Part shown: positions 24,780 to 33,385 of the stretch, in pieces
Layout of the letters: the number at the start of each line of letters is the position of its first letter
How positions within the stretch are numbered: the first letter of the stretch is position 1
The notes under the pieces: model-generated
The model's database searches: none
What the model saw: only the letters and a program-made list of their open reading frames with translations
What the model was told of the DNA's origin: nothing
Source: Sphingomonas baiyangensis
GTDB lineage: Bacteria > Pseudomonadota > Alphaproteobacteria > Sphingomonadales > Sphingomonadaceae
Reading direction: 5' to 3'
Assembly: GCF_005144715.1 (NCBI RefSeq)
Contig: NZ_SWKR01000002.1
Coordinates: 1,974,227 to 2,038,226, forward strand
DNA: 64,000 bases
Translations under genes and position numbers: made by a program

Positions 24780-26056
24780 CCGATCCGCAGGATAAGATGG
24801 TCGCGACGGTCGCGGCGCAGGCGCACCAGAAGGCGACGCAGGCGCGGTTCCGCGAGGAAGTGATCGAAGGCGGCGGCGACTATGTGATCGCCGACGCCGT
24901 GACGCCGCACGAGATATTCCACACGATGGACATCCCGGTGATCTCGCTCGCCTGGTATTCGGCGGTGATCGCGGCGAAGCGGCTTTCGCCCTATTATTTC
25001 GATCTGATGGACCGGCTCGGCTATCATGACGGCCTGCCGCGCTACGGCAGCCTTCCCTTCATGACCACGCTCGACGGCGATCCCGAGCGCGCGCCCTATG
25101 GCGGGCTGCCGCGACCGATGCTCATCCTGGAGCGGCTGCGCGGCGATGTCGGGCAAAAGATCGGCGAGCAATGGGCCGGCGCGTTCGACGGCGTGCCATT
25201 GGTCGCGCTCGACAGCTCGTCGGTGAGCGAGCTTCGTTCCGGCTGGCACAAGCGCGCGCAGCACGACTGGGAGGAACTCTACGAAACGCCGCGCCTCGAT
25301 TTCCAGACCGAGCAGCTGCGCGACCTGATCGCCGTCACCGAGACATTGTCGCACCGCACGTTTGATGCGGCCGAGTTCCGCGCGGTGATGCACCGCGTGA
25401 ACCGCGCGGGCGAACTCGTCGACCGCGCCAAGCGGATCATCGCACGCACGCGCCCGGCGCCGGTCGCGCTGCCCGAACAGCTCACCAACATCATGGCGGC
25501 CACCTGGTCGCGCGGCAGCCAGTGGGCGATCGACCATCTCGAAGCCTATTGCGCGGAGCTCGAAGCGCGCGCGGCCGCCGGCGTGGCGGCGTGCCCCAAC
25601 GAGCGCGTGCGGCTGCTGTGGGTGAACAACGGCCTGTGGTTCAACACCGGCTTCTACCGCGCGTTCGAGGAGCGCTATGGCGCGGTGTTCGTGTGGTCGA
25701 TGTATTCGAACTTCTTCTCCGACGGATACCGTAAGTATTTCGATGACGGCGTCGATCCGCTGCGCGCGCTCGCGGCGCGGCATATCTCGATGAACGAGCA
25801 ATTGCATCTGCCCGGCTGGATGTCCGAATGGATCATCGAGCAGGCGCGCGACTATCAGTGCGACGCCGCGGTCATGCTGGTGCCGGTGGGCGACCGGCTG
25901 GCAGCGTTCGGCACCAAGCTATGCGCCATGGCGCTGGAGCGGGCGGGTATTCCGGTGCTGACGCTGACCGCCAGCATGGTCGACGCGCGGCTGTGGGACA
26001 ATGATGCAATGATTGCTAAGGTCGGCCAGTTTCTGGAGGACCGCGTACTCACATGA
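24776..26056 (+). CDS. 2-hydroxyacyl-CoA dehydratase superfamily protein, large subunit type, without canonical Fe-S cysteines
   Basis: 426 residues, starting at the ATG that overlaps the preceding stop. It belongs to the same superfamily (HgdA/BcrB/FldB layout): an N-terminal VTPHEIFHTMDIPVISLAW segment, a central helical domain, and a Rossmann-like C-terminus (DAAVMLVPVGDR followed by GIPVLTLTASMVDARLWD). The Cys residues present are 259, 273, 362 and 383, none in the expected cluster contexts (the family's C-R or C-K after the strand at 365-372 is GDR here). It is probably a heterodimer partner of the upstream subunit. In an aerobic host a cluster-free version would avoid oxygen damage; the reaction is unknown. 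Confidence 0.75.
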   Translation: MTDPQDKMVATVAAQAHQKATQARFREEVIEGGGDYVIADAVTPHEIFHTMDIPVISLAWYSAVIAAKRLSPYYFDLMDRLGYHDGLPRYGSLPFMTTLDGDPERAPYGGLPRPMLILERLRGDVGQKIGEQWAGAFDGVPLVALDSSSVSELRSGWHKRAQHDWEELYETPRLDFQTEQLRDLIAVTETLSHRTFDAAEFRAVMHRVNRAGELVDRAKRIIARTRPAPVALPEQLTNIMAATWSRGSQWAIDHLEAYCAELEARAAAGVAACPNERVRLLWVNNGLWFNTGFYRAFEERYGAVFVWSMYSNFFSDGYRKYFDDGVDPLRALAARHISMNEQLHLPGWMSEWIIEQARDYQCDAAVMLVPVGDRLAAFGTKLCAMALERAGIPVLTLTASMVDARLWDNDAMIAKVGQFLEDRVLT

Positions 26057-26559
26057 CACGAATGCCGCCGCGCGATGTGCAACCCGAAATCTCGCCCCCC
26101 AGCGCATCGGTTCGGGGTGTCGCGGGCAATTTTTCGATGGGGGTCCTCGACGATCTGCTCAATTTCCGGTTGCGGCGCATCCGCAACCATTTGACCGAAA
26201 AGTATCGCCTCGAGACTCTAAAGCTCGGACAGCGCGCAGGCGCCTTCAGTGTTCTGGCCTTGATCGACGCCAATCCCGGCATCTCGCAGATCGATCTCGC
26301 GCGGTTCGGGGGATATGACCAGACTGCGCTGGTTGGCATCATCGACGACATGGAAAAGCGCGGCTGGGCAACGCGTGCGCGCGATCCCTCTGACCGACGG
26401 CGCCATATGGTCAACATCACCGACCAAGGGCGGGAAGCACTGGCCGAGTTGTTCGCCGCTGCGCAGGAGAATGAGCGCGAAGCACGCGAGGCGCTAACGC
26501 CTGAGGAACTGGAGGTATTCCGCGTCTGGCTCGACAAGATCTATCGTCAGTTGCTGTGA
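26053..26559 (+). CDS. MarR family transcriptional regulator
   Basis: 168 residues, ATGA-coupled to the preceding gene. The winged helix-turn-helix is clear: NPGISQIDLARFGGYDQTALVGIIDDMEKRGW then ARDPSDRRRHMVNITDQG, the typical MarR wing. A 50-residue N-terminal extension precedes it; the real start may be later (for example the Met in FSMGVLDDLL). Being inside the operon, it probably autoregulates and senses an aromatic or CoA-linked pathway intermediate. Confidence 0.9.
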   Translation: MTRMPPRDVQPEISPPSASVRGVAGNFSMGVLDDLLNFRLRRIRNHLTEKYRLETLKLGQRAGAFSVLALIDANPGISQIDLARFGGYDQTALVGIIDDMEKRGWATRARDPSDRRRHMVNITDQGREALAELFAAAQENEREAREALTPEELEVFRVWLDKIYRQLL

Positions 26560-26571
26560 GCGGCTGACATC

Positions 26572-27549
26572 ATGCGCATCTGCATGTTCGGAGCGGGCGC
26601 AGTCGGCGGCAACCTCGGGGTTCGTCTGGCCGCTGCAGGATACCCGCTCTCCGTAGTTGCTCGTGGTCCCACGCTCGATGCAATTCGGCAGCACGGATGG
26701 CGCCTGATTGCGGGGGATCAGCAACTGACGGCCCGCGTAGCTGCGTCGGATGATCCTGCCGAACTTGGCGTTCATGACGTGGTTATTGTAACGGTGAAGG
26801 CCCATCAGCTAGACAGCTTTGCCGCGATTGCACCGCCGCTGCTCGGGCCGGCCACATTGGTGGTGTTCGCGCAGAACGGCATCCCATGGTGGTATTCCGC
26901 AGACACGGCAGGCAGCATTCTCGATCCTGATGGCGTGATCGAACACACCGTTGGGCGGGCGCGTAGCATCGGTGCGGTCGTTTACTCGGCCAATAGTGTG
27001 GAAGCACCAGGCTTGGTCCGAAACGATTCGGTCGGGCGAAACCGGTTATTGTTAGGCGCAATAGGCTTTGGCGCGTCTGAAAGGCTAACCGCGCTCCAAG
27101 CAGCGCTAGCGACAGCAAGCATCGAATCCCCCGCAACAGCGGATTTGCGTGCGGCAGTTTGGCGCAAACTGATTGCCAATGTGACCGTTTCGGTTCCCGC
27201 GCTTTTGGCTGGTCGAAGTTCACGTGAGGTCTTTGACGATCCGGTTCTTGGCCCTGAGGGCGCTGCTATTGCGGCCGAGCTGGTGCAGGTCGCACAGGCC
27301 GACGGCGTCACCATAGACGCCTCTCGTCCGCGACCAGCGGCAGGCCATTCGAGCTCGTTGTTGCAGGATGCGCGCGCTGGTCGGCCGCTTGAAACCGCCG
27401 CGCTGCTCGACGCGCCGCAAGCCATCGCGCGCGCGCGCGGTATTTCTACCCCGCGCTTCGATCAGTTGTGTGAGCGAGTTCGACAACGCGTTCAAGCGAA
27501 TGCGCGAGGGACGAGTTCACCGGCGGGGACGCTGTCAGAGGCTCTGTGA
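26572..27549 (+). CDS. Ketopantoate reductase family protein (PanE/ApbA-like)
   Basis: 325 residues. The N-terminal Rossmann motif is MFGAGAVGGNLGVRLA, followed by VVIVTVKAHQLD and FAQNGIPWW; the C-terminal ketopantoate reductase domain contains WRKLIANVTVSVPALL, with the Lys typical of catalysis, and a late SSSLLQDARAGRPLE. It may be true 2-dehydropantoate reductase or a paralog acting on another keto acid, as its place in a catabolic operon suggests. The last two or three codons and the stop lie in the left terminal repeat of the next IS6 copy, so the native C-terminus was replaced. Confidence 0.85.
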   Translation: MRICMFGAGAVGGNLGVRLAAAGYPLSVVARGPTLDAIRQHGWRLIAGDQQLTARVAASDDPAELGVHDVVIVTVKAHQLDSFAAIAPPLLGPATLVVFAQNGIPWWYSADTAGSILDPDGVIEHTVGRARSIGAVVYSANSVEAPGLVRNDSVGRNRLLLGAIGFGASERLTALQAALATASIESPATADLRAAVWRKLIANVTVSVPALLAGRSSREVFDDPVLGPEGAAIAAELVQVAQADGVTIDASRPRPAAGHSSSLLQDARAGRPLETAALLDAPQAIARARGISTPRFDQLCERVRQRVQANARGTSSPAGTLSEAL

Positions 27550-28246
27550 AACCAAACGCACCCCTCCTTAGCGGCCAATCGATAGTGTGGTTGCATGCCC
27601 CGTCTGCGCAAACCTGATAGCCCGTTCCGGTATTTCAATTCATCGCCGTGAGGTAATCCGTCTGGTGGTCGTTATGTACGTCCGCTTCCCATTGTGGCTG
27701 CGGAATATCGAAGACCTGCTGTTCGAGCGCGGATCGATATCAGCCATGAGACGGTGGGGGTGTGGTGGAACCGGTTCGGGCCGATGTTCGCCGGCGATAT
27801 CCGGCGGCAGCGGGTATCAGTGATGCGAGGGTTCCGTCACTGGCGATAGTATCTCGATGAGATGTACGTGAAGCTCAATGCCGAGATGGTCTACCTGTGG
27901 CGCGCGGTCGTCAAAAAAGGCGATATCCTCGAAAGCTACGCCACCAGGAGCCAAGACAAGGACGCAGCGCTGCGCTTCATGAAGCGGGCGCTCGAGCGAC
28001 ACGGTGCCACTGAAGCCATCACCACCGACGGCCTGCGCTCCTACCGCGCGGCAATGAACGAGCTCGGGAACGCCGGGAAGCAGGAGATTGGCCGCTGGGT
28101 CAATAACCGGGTGGAGAACAGCCACCTGCCCTTCGACGACGAGAGCGAGCAATTCTACGGTTCCAGCGGACTCGCAAGCTAGACTCCAGCCCTCAAAGAC
28201 CGAGTGCTTTCCTGGGAGGGGCGGTTCGCATTAGACTGAGAGCACC
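27540..28246 (+). mobile_element. Degenerate IS6-family copy
   Basis: Left end GGCTCTGTGAAACCAAACGC and right end, read inward, GGTGCTCTCAGTCTAATGC, both close to those of the element at 20645. The transposase remnant (27595-28182) has a premature TGA and frameshifts near codon 20 and around 27735, and an internal deletion near 28130 that removes the C-terminus after SHLPF. It retains both Asp codons and the Glu but cannot be expressed as one protein. It separates the dehydratase-like operon from the RiPP cluster. Confidence 0.85.
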
Positions 28247-28349
28247 CCCGCCAGCTTCATCTTCGCACGGCACGATTTGCAAATGCCAGTTGTGCGGGCA
28301 ATGTGCACGAGGCGCGGAGTCTGCGCCATCTGCCGGGCAAGGGGTTGCG

Positions 28350-29138
28350 ATGCACGATCATAATCGCGTTTCCTTCGCGTCGACAGCCGACCATGGGTGC
28401 GCGGTGGCGGCTGCGGTGGCCCACCTCCGCCGCGATGGCGTCGTGGTGCTCGACGATCTGATCGACCGAAATCTTCTTGCCGAATGCAGCGAGATGGTGA
28501 CAGCGCGCCACCCTGACATGGCTCTTCCTGACCGCGCGCAGTATTTCGGCCCCTATGTCGGGCGCCACACCATTCCATTGCAGATCGATGGCGCGTTGGC
28601 CGATCCCGCCGTCCTGTTGCCAAAGCCGGTTGCTCGCATTGCCGCCACGTTGCTGGACGACACGTTCAAGATCGATTCGGTCGGACTACTGGTTGCGGTT
28701 CCTGGCGCTCCCGATCAGACCGCGCACCGTGATGCCTGGCTCTACCCAAGGCAGGGGGTCGACCATCTACTACCTGCGTTCGCGCTAGCCTTCGCGGTGC
28801 CGCTGGTCAGAATGGACGAGGCCAGTGGGCGCACCGCCTTCTGGCGTGGGAGTCATCGCACACCTGGCGCCACGCCGGCTACCTTACATGATCTTGCGCC
28901 GACACTCGATCCCGGTTCGGCCATCATGTGGGACTACCGAATTCACCATCGCGGACTGGCGAACAACCGCGATGTGCCTAGACCGGTTATCTTCAGCGCG
29001 CTGTCGCGCGAGTGGTGGGTCGAGATCGACCCACCAGAAGCAAAGCACTATCGGAAGCTGAAGATTTCCCGCAGTGCTTTCGAAGCGTTCGGTTCAAGGT
29101 GGCAGGCGCGGCTGAGCCGTGCAAGCATCGAGAACTGA
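28350..29138 (+). CDS. Phytanoyl-CoA dioxygenase family 2OG/Fe(II) oxygenase
   Basis: 262 residues from ATG at 28350 (AAGGGG upstream). The iron facial triad is visible: HRD in DQTAHRDAWLYP, and the distal His in DYRIHHRGLANN; RPVIFSALSREWW supplies the 2-oxoglutarate-binding Arg. The family hydroxylates small molecules or peptides. It is the first gene after the IS6 copy and lies 107 bases before the TPR-oxygenase gene. In the cluster it is a candidate for hydroxylation of the RiPP core. Confidence 0.85.
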   Translation: MHDHNRVSFASTADHGCAVAAAVAHLRRDGVVVLDDLIDRNLLAECSEMVTARHPDMALPDRAQYFGPYVGRHTIPLQIDGALADPAVLLPKPVARIAATLLDDTFKIDSVGLLVAVPGAPDQTAHRDAWLYPRQGVDHLLPAFALAFAVPLVRMDEASGRTAFWRGSHRTPGATPATLHDLAPTLDPGSAIMWDYRIHHRGLANNRDVPRPVIFSALSREWWVEIDPPEAKHYRKLKISRSAFEAFGSRWQARLSRASIEN

Positions 29139-29245
29139 CTTGCTGCAGCCGACCAAGCCGCGCCCACCATACAGGGCACAAGGCGACGTGTTTGGAGATT
29201 GCCGGGGCAATTTGAACAGGGCGTTGTTATGAGTTCACGGGAGCA

Positions 29246-30451
29246 ATGACAAACTATCAACGCATCCTCGTCGAGCACGCGGCTCCGATAACCCGTGCGC
29301 AGGAACGCGCATTGTTGCGAACCGCGTTCGCCACGAATCCTGGTTCTTTGGTAATACGTCGCAAGCTCGCATTCATGGGAATGGCAGCCGATGCGTTCGA
29401 CGAAGTGATTCAATTGCTGAGCGCGATTGCGCTCGATGAACGGCAGTACAACGATAATCTCATCCTTGCCGAGGCTCATCTCGCGCGAGAGGAATTCGAC
29501 GATACCCGCCTCGCTGCTGCCGCCGCCAGTTTGGCGATTGCGATAGCTGGGGATCGCCACGAACGTGCGGCCGCGCTCGCTACACGTGGCAGGGCCGAAG
29601 TCAGGCTGGGCGATATCGAGGCGGCGCGCACCACGTTCGAAGAAGCGCTGGAGTTGGACCCGGCCAACAAGAATGCATGCAAACGGCTGGTATCGCTGCA
29701 TCTAAAGGCCGGGGACTGTCGCGGCGTGCTCGAGCTTATCGATGATCTGGCGAAGCGCGGGTCGCTACATTCGCGCGCGCTGGCCGCGCGCACGCTTGCG
29801 CTCGCGCGCCTTGGCGACATCGAAGCAGCTCGAACGAGCGTGAACCACGCGGTATTTCGCCATCGTCAGCAATTGCCCACCCCACCGGGCTGGCCGAGCC
29901 TTGCAGCCTTCAACGCGGCGCTAGCGCTAGAACTGCTGGACCATCCTGGCTTGACCTATGACCGCTACGGGACCGCATCCGAACGCACATGGCGCATCGA
30001 CGAGCCGCTGGCGGGCGGGCGCCCCCTGGTGAAAGTGCTCGTATCGTTGCTGGCCAAGGCGGTCGACGCATACATCGATCGATTGCCGCGGATAGATCAT
30101 CCTTGGATCTCCGCACGGCCCGAACGGGGCATCCTGCACAGCTGGTGCGTGATTACAGAGAGCGCCGGGTTTGAAACCTGGCATGTCCACCAATTCGGCT
30201 GGATGAGCGGCGTATATTATGTCGATGTGCCTTCTTCGATCACGAAAGGCAGCGGACCGGCGGGATGCTTGGCTTTCGGCATTCCGGAAGACGAAGCAGG
30301 CCAAGAGGCAGCGGAGGCGTTCGGTTACGAACTCGTCCGCCCTCAATCGGGATCGATGCTTCTATTCCCTTCACACGCCTACCACCGTACCTTCCCGCAC
30401 GGGGCAACGGAACGGCGCATCTGTCTGGCGTTCGATATCTGGCCGGCATGA
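29246..30451 (+). CDS. TPR-repeat protein fused to a 2OG/Fe(II) oxygenase domain
   Basis: 401 residues. The N-terminal two thirds contain tetratricopeptide-type helices (for example RGRAEVRLGDIEAARTTFEE and LALARLGDIEAARTSV). The C-terminal domain has the signature of the putative 2OG-Fe(II) oxygenase family: WHVHQFGWMSGVYYVDVP with H313/H315, GCLAFGIPE, and LLFPSHAYHRTFPHG with H380, then RRICLAFD. TPRs probably hold a peptide substrate. The stop overlaps the next ATG (ATGA), linking it to the kinase. It probably modifies the precursor peptide; that is inference. Confidence 0.8.
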   Translation: MTNYQRILVEHAAPITRAQERALLRTAFATNPGSLVIRRKLAFMGMAADAFDEVIQLLSAIALDERQYNDNLILAEAHLAREEFDDTRLAAAAASLAIAIAGDRHERAAALATRGRAEVRLGDIEAARTTFEEALELDPANKNACKRLVSLHLKAGDCRGVLELIDDLAKRGSLHSRALAARTLALARLGDIEAARTSVNHAVFRHRQQLPTPPGWPSLAAFNAALALELLDHPGLTYDRYGTASERTWRIDEPLAGGRPLVKVLVSLLAKAVDAYIDRLPRIDHPWISARPERGILHSWCVITESAGFETWHVHQFGWMSGVYYVDVPSSITKGSGPAGCLAFGIPEDEAGQEAAEAFGYELVRPQSGSMLLFPSHAYHRTFPHGATERRICLAFDIWPA

Positions 30452-31353
30452 AGCGCTGCATCGCGTACGGCCTTGTCACGGAAACCGACATCGCAGTGCG
30501 AGGCGCAGACCCGTTGTCATGCGGCGCGAGTGCGCTCGTTGCCGAACTTCGAATCGAGATAGGCGCGCCTTTCAACGCAACAGACGCCAATAGCCCCATC
30601 TATTGGCTGGAGAACGGGTATCTCCACTTCGCACCGGCGGGCGTGGGCCGCTATCGGTGTGCGCCCAACGGAATCGAGATCAACGTCGCGCCCGCAGCCG
30701 ATCCTGAACTGGTCGAGGGACTGCTGATCGCAACCGCCTTGCCTGCTTTATTGTGGATGCGCGGCGCGTTCGTGTTGCATGCTGCCGCAGCACTATTGCC
30801 CGGCAGCGACAGGGCCGTAATCTTTGCAGGCCCATCGGGTATCGGAAAGTCGACGATCATCGCACAACTGACTGGGCATGGCGCACGGCTGATCGCAGAT
30901 GACAGCGTATGCCTTGCGCTGTCAGCGAATGCGGTATCGGTCAGCGGGCTTTGTGAGGGCTACTTCCTGAGCGAAGCCGCCGCGTTGCCTCGCCGTTTCC
31001 GCTCCGTGCCAGCCGCTGCTCGCTGTCAGGAGGCCCAGCTCGGCGCGATCTGCTTCGTGACGCGCAACGAGAGCCGTGCTCCGTTCGAGCGCATATCGGG
31101 CGTCGGCGCAATCGAGCAGCTTCTCGTCAACCGCCACCGGCCGAAGGTACCCGATCTGCTGGGACTTCACGGCAGTCGATTGCACGATTGCGCGCAAATA
31201 GCGCATCGCGTACCCGCGTATTTCTGGCATCGCGGCGAATCCAGACCGGCGCTTTCATCCGTAGAGCACGAGACTCTGGCCAAGCTGGCTCGGGGGGAAG
31301 AATGGACGAGACTGTCTGGCACCGCAACGACGAGTGGATCGGCGCGAACATAG
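30448..31353 (+). CDS. HPr kinase-like protein (RiPP-associated kinase 1)
   Basis: 301 residues. The C-terminal half has the HprK fold signature: FVLHAAAALL, P-loop GPSGIGKS (128-135) and the catalytic-type DD in LIADDSVCL (151-152). The N-terminal half is the variable domain seen in HprK-related proteins of RiPP loci. Lasso peptide kinases of the paeninodin type belong to this family and phosphorylate the Ser at the C-terminus of the peptide; the candidate precursor here also ends in Ser. It overlaps the PqqD-like gene by 52 bases. Confidence 0.8.
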   Translation: MKRCIAYGLVTETDIAVRGADPLSCGASALVAELRIEIGAPFNATDANSPIYWLENGYLHFAPAGVGRYRCAPNGIEINVAPAADPELVEGLLIATALPALLWMRGAFVLHAAAALLPGSDRAVIFAGPSGIGKSTIIAQLTGHGARLIADDSVCLALSANAVSVSGLCEGYFLSEAAALPRRFRSVPAAARCQEAQLGAICFVTRNESRAPFERISGVGAIEQLLVNRHRPKVPDLLGLHGSRLHDCAQIAHRVPAYFWHRGESRPALSSVEHETLAKLARGEEWTRLSGTATTSGSART

Positions 31354-31571
31354 AAGATGCGCTCGTGATGATCAGCGTCGAGCGTGGTAATTATCTTTCA
31401 TTGAACGCTACCGCGGCCGCGGCATGGGAAATCCTGGAAACTCCCACGACAGCTAAGGCGCTCTCCGAACAATTGAGCGCACGCTTCGCGGTAGCGCCCG
31501 ATCACTGCGCAAAGTCGGTCGCGGCCATGCTCGACCGTTTCGAGAAGCTCGGCCTCGCTATTGCGCGCTGA
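31302..31571 (+). CDS. PqqD family protein, RiPP recognition element (B1-type)
   Basis: 89 residues from ATG at 31302 with GGGGGAAG upstream. The winged-helix RRE fold is suggested by WHRNDEWIGANIEDALVMIS, GNYLSLNATAAAAWEILE and the helix ALSEQLSARFAV, ending in a short C-terminal helix. Such proteins bind the leader of RiPP precursors, including the B1 protein of lasso peptide systems. It is sandwiched between two HPr-kinase-like genes and overlaps the first, so all are translated together. The alternative is the HprK-related/PqqD-related system of unknown function. Confidence 0.85.
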   Translation: MDETVWHRNDEWIGANIEDALVMISVERGNYLSLNATAAAAWEILETPTTAKALSEQLSARFAVAPDHCAKSVAAMLDRFEKLGLAIAR

Positions 31572-32477
31572 TTGCGGGTGAATGCTTCGCATAGCTTTTG
31601 CGCATCTGCGTTTGGGCTGACCTGGCGCGCAGATCTCCCGCTCACGCCGTTCGATGCGGTCGCGACACGCGCCTACGACGTAGACATCGAGCACACCGAT
31701 CGTCTGGCGGACCGCGCATTCCCATGCGCGGTCAACACTGGCGAAATCTACCCCGACGGATGCCGGGTAAAGTGGCGCGACGAAATGGTGTTCGACATGG
31801 TGGGGGGCGTGCGCATCCAGTATTTTCCGGGCCCGGGATGGACGGGTGAGCTGCCTGCGAGCTTGTTCGGTACGGTGGCTGCGCTCACATTGGCCTGGCG
31901 AGGCGCCTTGCCACTGCATGCGTGCGCAATCGAACTCGACGGCGACGCATTCCTGATCGCAGGCAGGTCCGGAAGCGGCAAATCGGTACTTACCGCCGAC
32001 CTACTTTCGCTCGGCGCGCGGTTCGTGAGTGACGATCTGTCGGTGCTGCACATCGGCGCTAACGGTCTGAGCATTTATCCCGGACGGACGACGATGCGCC
32101 TCGATCCCGCGCTGGCCGACGAGATCGAGGCGTTAGAGCGGCAGCCAGTCAAGGGCGACGCGCGCGGAAAATGGCAATTGCGCCCCCTCGGTCGCACCGC
32201 ACATCAAAGCATGCCAATCGCCGGAATGCTGCTACTCGGCGAAAGCACGGCGCCCGTTACGCCAGTGGAGCGTCCGGGCTTGCTTTTGCAGCAACTTTTT
32301 CGGCCAAAGTGGCTTGCAGCGTTCCCCAACCACCGGACGCGGCTTGCGCAAATTCTGCGCCATGGCGGCTCATTGCCGATCATCCGCTTTCCGGCAATTT
32401 GCGCCGCGACCGTGCGCGACCGCAGGCAACGGGCTGCGGACGCGCTGGAGGCGATCGCTTTGATCCACCGGCCGTGA
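31572..32477 (+). CDS. HPr kinase-like protein (RiPP-associated kinase 2)
   Basis: About 301 residues; the start may be TTG at 31572 or GTG at 31578, directly after the PqqD stop. Signatures: LPLHACAIELDG, P-loop GRSGSGKS (131-138) and DD in FVSDDLSVL (154-155). It is only distantly similar to the first kinase, so they are not a recent duplication. Two kinases in one cluster could act at different steps or form a pair. The end overlaps the next gene's GTG. Confidence 0.8.
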   Translation: MRVNASHSFCASAFGLTWRADLPLTPFDAVATRAYDVDIEHTDRLADRAFPCAVNTGEIYPDGCRVKWRDEMVFDMVGGVRIQYFPGPGWTGELPASLFGTVAALTLAWRGALPLHACAIELDGDAFLIAGRSGSGKSVLTADLLSLGARFVSDDLSVLHIGANGLSIYPGRTTMRLDPALADEIEALERQPVKGDARGKWQLRPLGRTAHQSMPIAGMLLLGESTAPVTPVERPGLLLQQLFRPKWLAAFPNHRTRLAQILRHGGSLPIIRFPAICAATVRDRRQRAADALEAIALIHRP

Positions 32478-33385
32478 GCCAGTTCAGCGCTTCTAATACC
32501 GTACCCAGCCTGCGAGCGGTGCGCGGCGCGCTGGCAGCGCATGCCTATCGTACCGACAAGATTCGCGTGATCGATCGATGTGTCACTGGCTACTCATGCC
32601 TCGTCGCGTCGCGTCAGGGGCTGTTCGCCGTCGCTCCCGCCGCCGCCAAGCTCGTCGCTTTCGGCCTGTTCTTCGGCCTGCGTCGCCACGACGACATGCT
32701 TTATCTCTTCGAGACGTGCGATCCCTCAAGAGGCCCGTCGCGGATGGGACGTTTGTTGCAGATGCGGATTGATCGCGGACGCCTGTGCGACGAGCAGGTC
32801 ATCGCGACCGGACTCGACAATCAGTGTCACCAGCTCGCAGTGATCGGCACGGAAGTCTGTATCGTCGACACCGCCAACCAAGCGATCGTGCTTATAGCCG
32901 GTGACGGATCGACAAGCGCCACGCTTTTCCCGTTCGGGAACCCGGTCGTCGACGGCTATCATCATATCAATTCGATCGCACAGGCAGACGGCCATACGCT
33001 GGTGTTGCTGCACAATGCCGCGGGCGGCCGCATTGGCCCGAGCGAACTTGCCTGGCTCGACAGGGACTGGCGGGTCGTGCGGCGCGAAACGCTGCCGGCC
33101 ACCGGATGTCATGACATCGTTCAGGATGAGGACGGACTGTTATGGCATTGTGCCTCGATGGACGGGGCCCTGATGAATTCCGCCGGCCTGCACTGCAGGG
33201 TAAGCGCCGAAATGACCCGGGGGCTCGCCTTTACCGAAGAAGCGGTCATCGTCGGCACATCGCAGTTCGCTCGCCGAGAGGGGCGGACAAGAATCGGCGG
33301 ACACGTACTTTTCCTTGATCGCGCGATGCAGCGCTTGGCGCAGGTCGAACTGTCCGGCGCACCGACCGAGATCGCCGCGCTATAG
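32474..33385 (+). CDS. Beta-propeller-like protein in the RiPP cluster
   Basis: 303 residues starting at a GTG overlapping the kinase stop (GTGA). It has repeated blade-like strands, for example GYSCLVASRQGLFAV, DNQCHQLAVIGTEVCIVDTANQAI and GLAFTEEAVIVGTSQF, and a HHINSIAQADGHTLVLLHN motif as in NHL-like or TIGR03032-type propellers. No catalytic function is evident. It may bind the peptide or be a non-canonical maturation factor. It converges with the minus-strand methyltransferase (6-base overlap of the ends). Confidence 0.6.
   Translation: MSQFSASNTVPSLRAVRGALAAHAYRTDKIRVIDRCVTGYSCLVASRQGLFAVAPAAAKLVAFGLFFGLRRHDDMLYLFETCDPSRGPSRMGRLLQMRIDRGRLCDEQVIATGLDNQCHQLAVIGTEVCIVDTANQAIVLIAGDGSTSATLFPFGNPVVDGYHHINSIAQADGHTLVLLHNAAGGRIGPSELAWLDRDWRVVRRETLPATGCHDIVQDEDGLLWHCASMDGALMNSAGLHCRVSAEMTRGLAFTEEAVIVGTSQFARREGRTRIGGHVLFLDRAMQRLAQVELSGAPTEIAAL

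Noticed and set aside
24527..25807. 426-codon minus-strand frame over the dehydratase-like genes
   Set aside because: Antisense shadow in high-GC DNA with Arg/His/Ala-rich composition and no domain; the plus-strand genes are coupled and conserved-looking.
21480..28246. Eight-base target duplications around the IS6 copies
   Set aside because: I compared the flanks of each copy and found no matching 8-mers, so I do not claim simple insertions.
31302..31571. PqqD of a pyrroloquinoline quinone pathway
   Set aside because: No pqqA, pqqB, pqqC or pqqE gene is nearby; the cyclase and kinases point to a lasso-type recognition protein instead.
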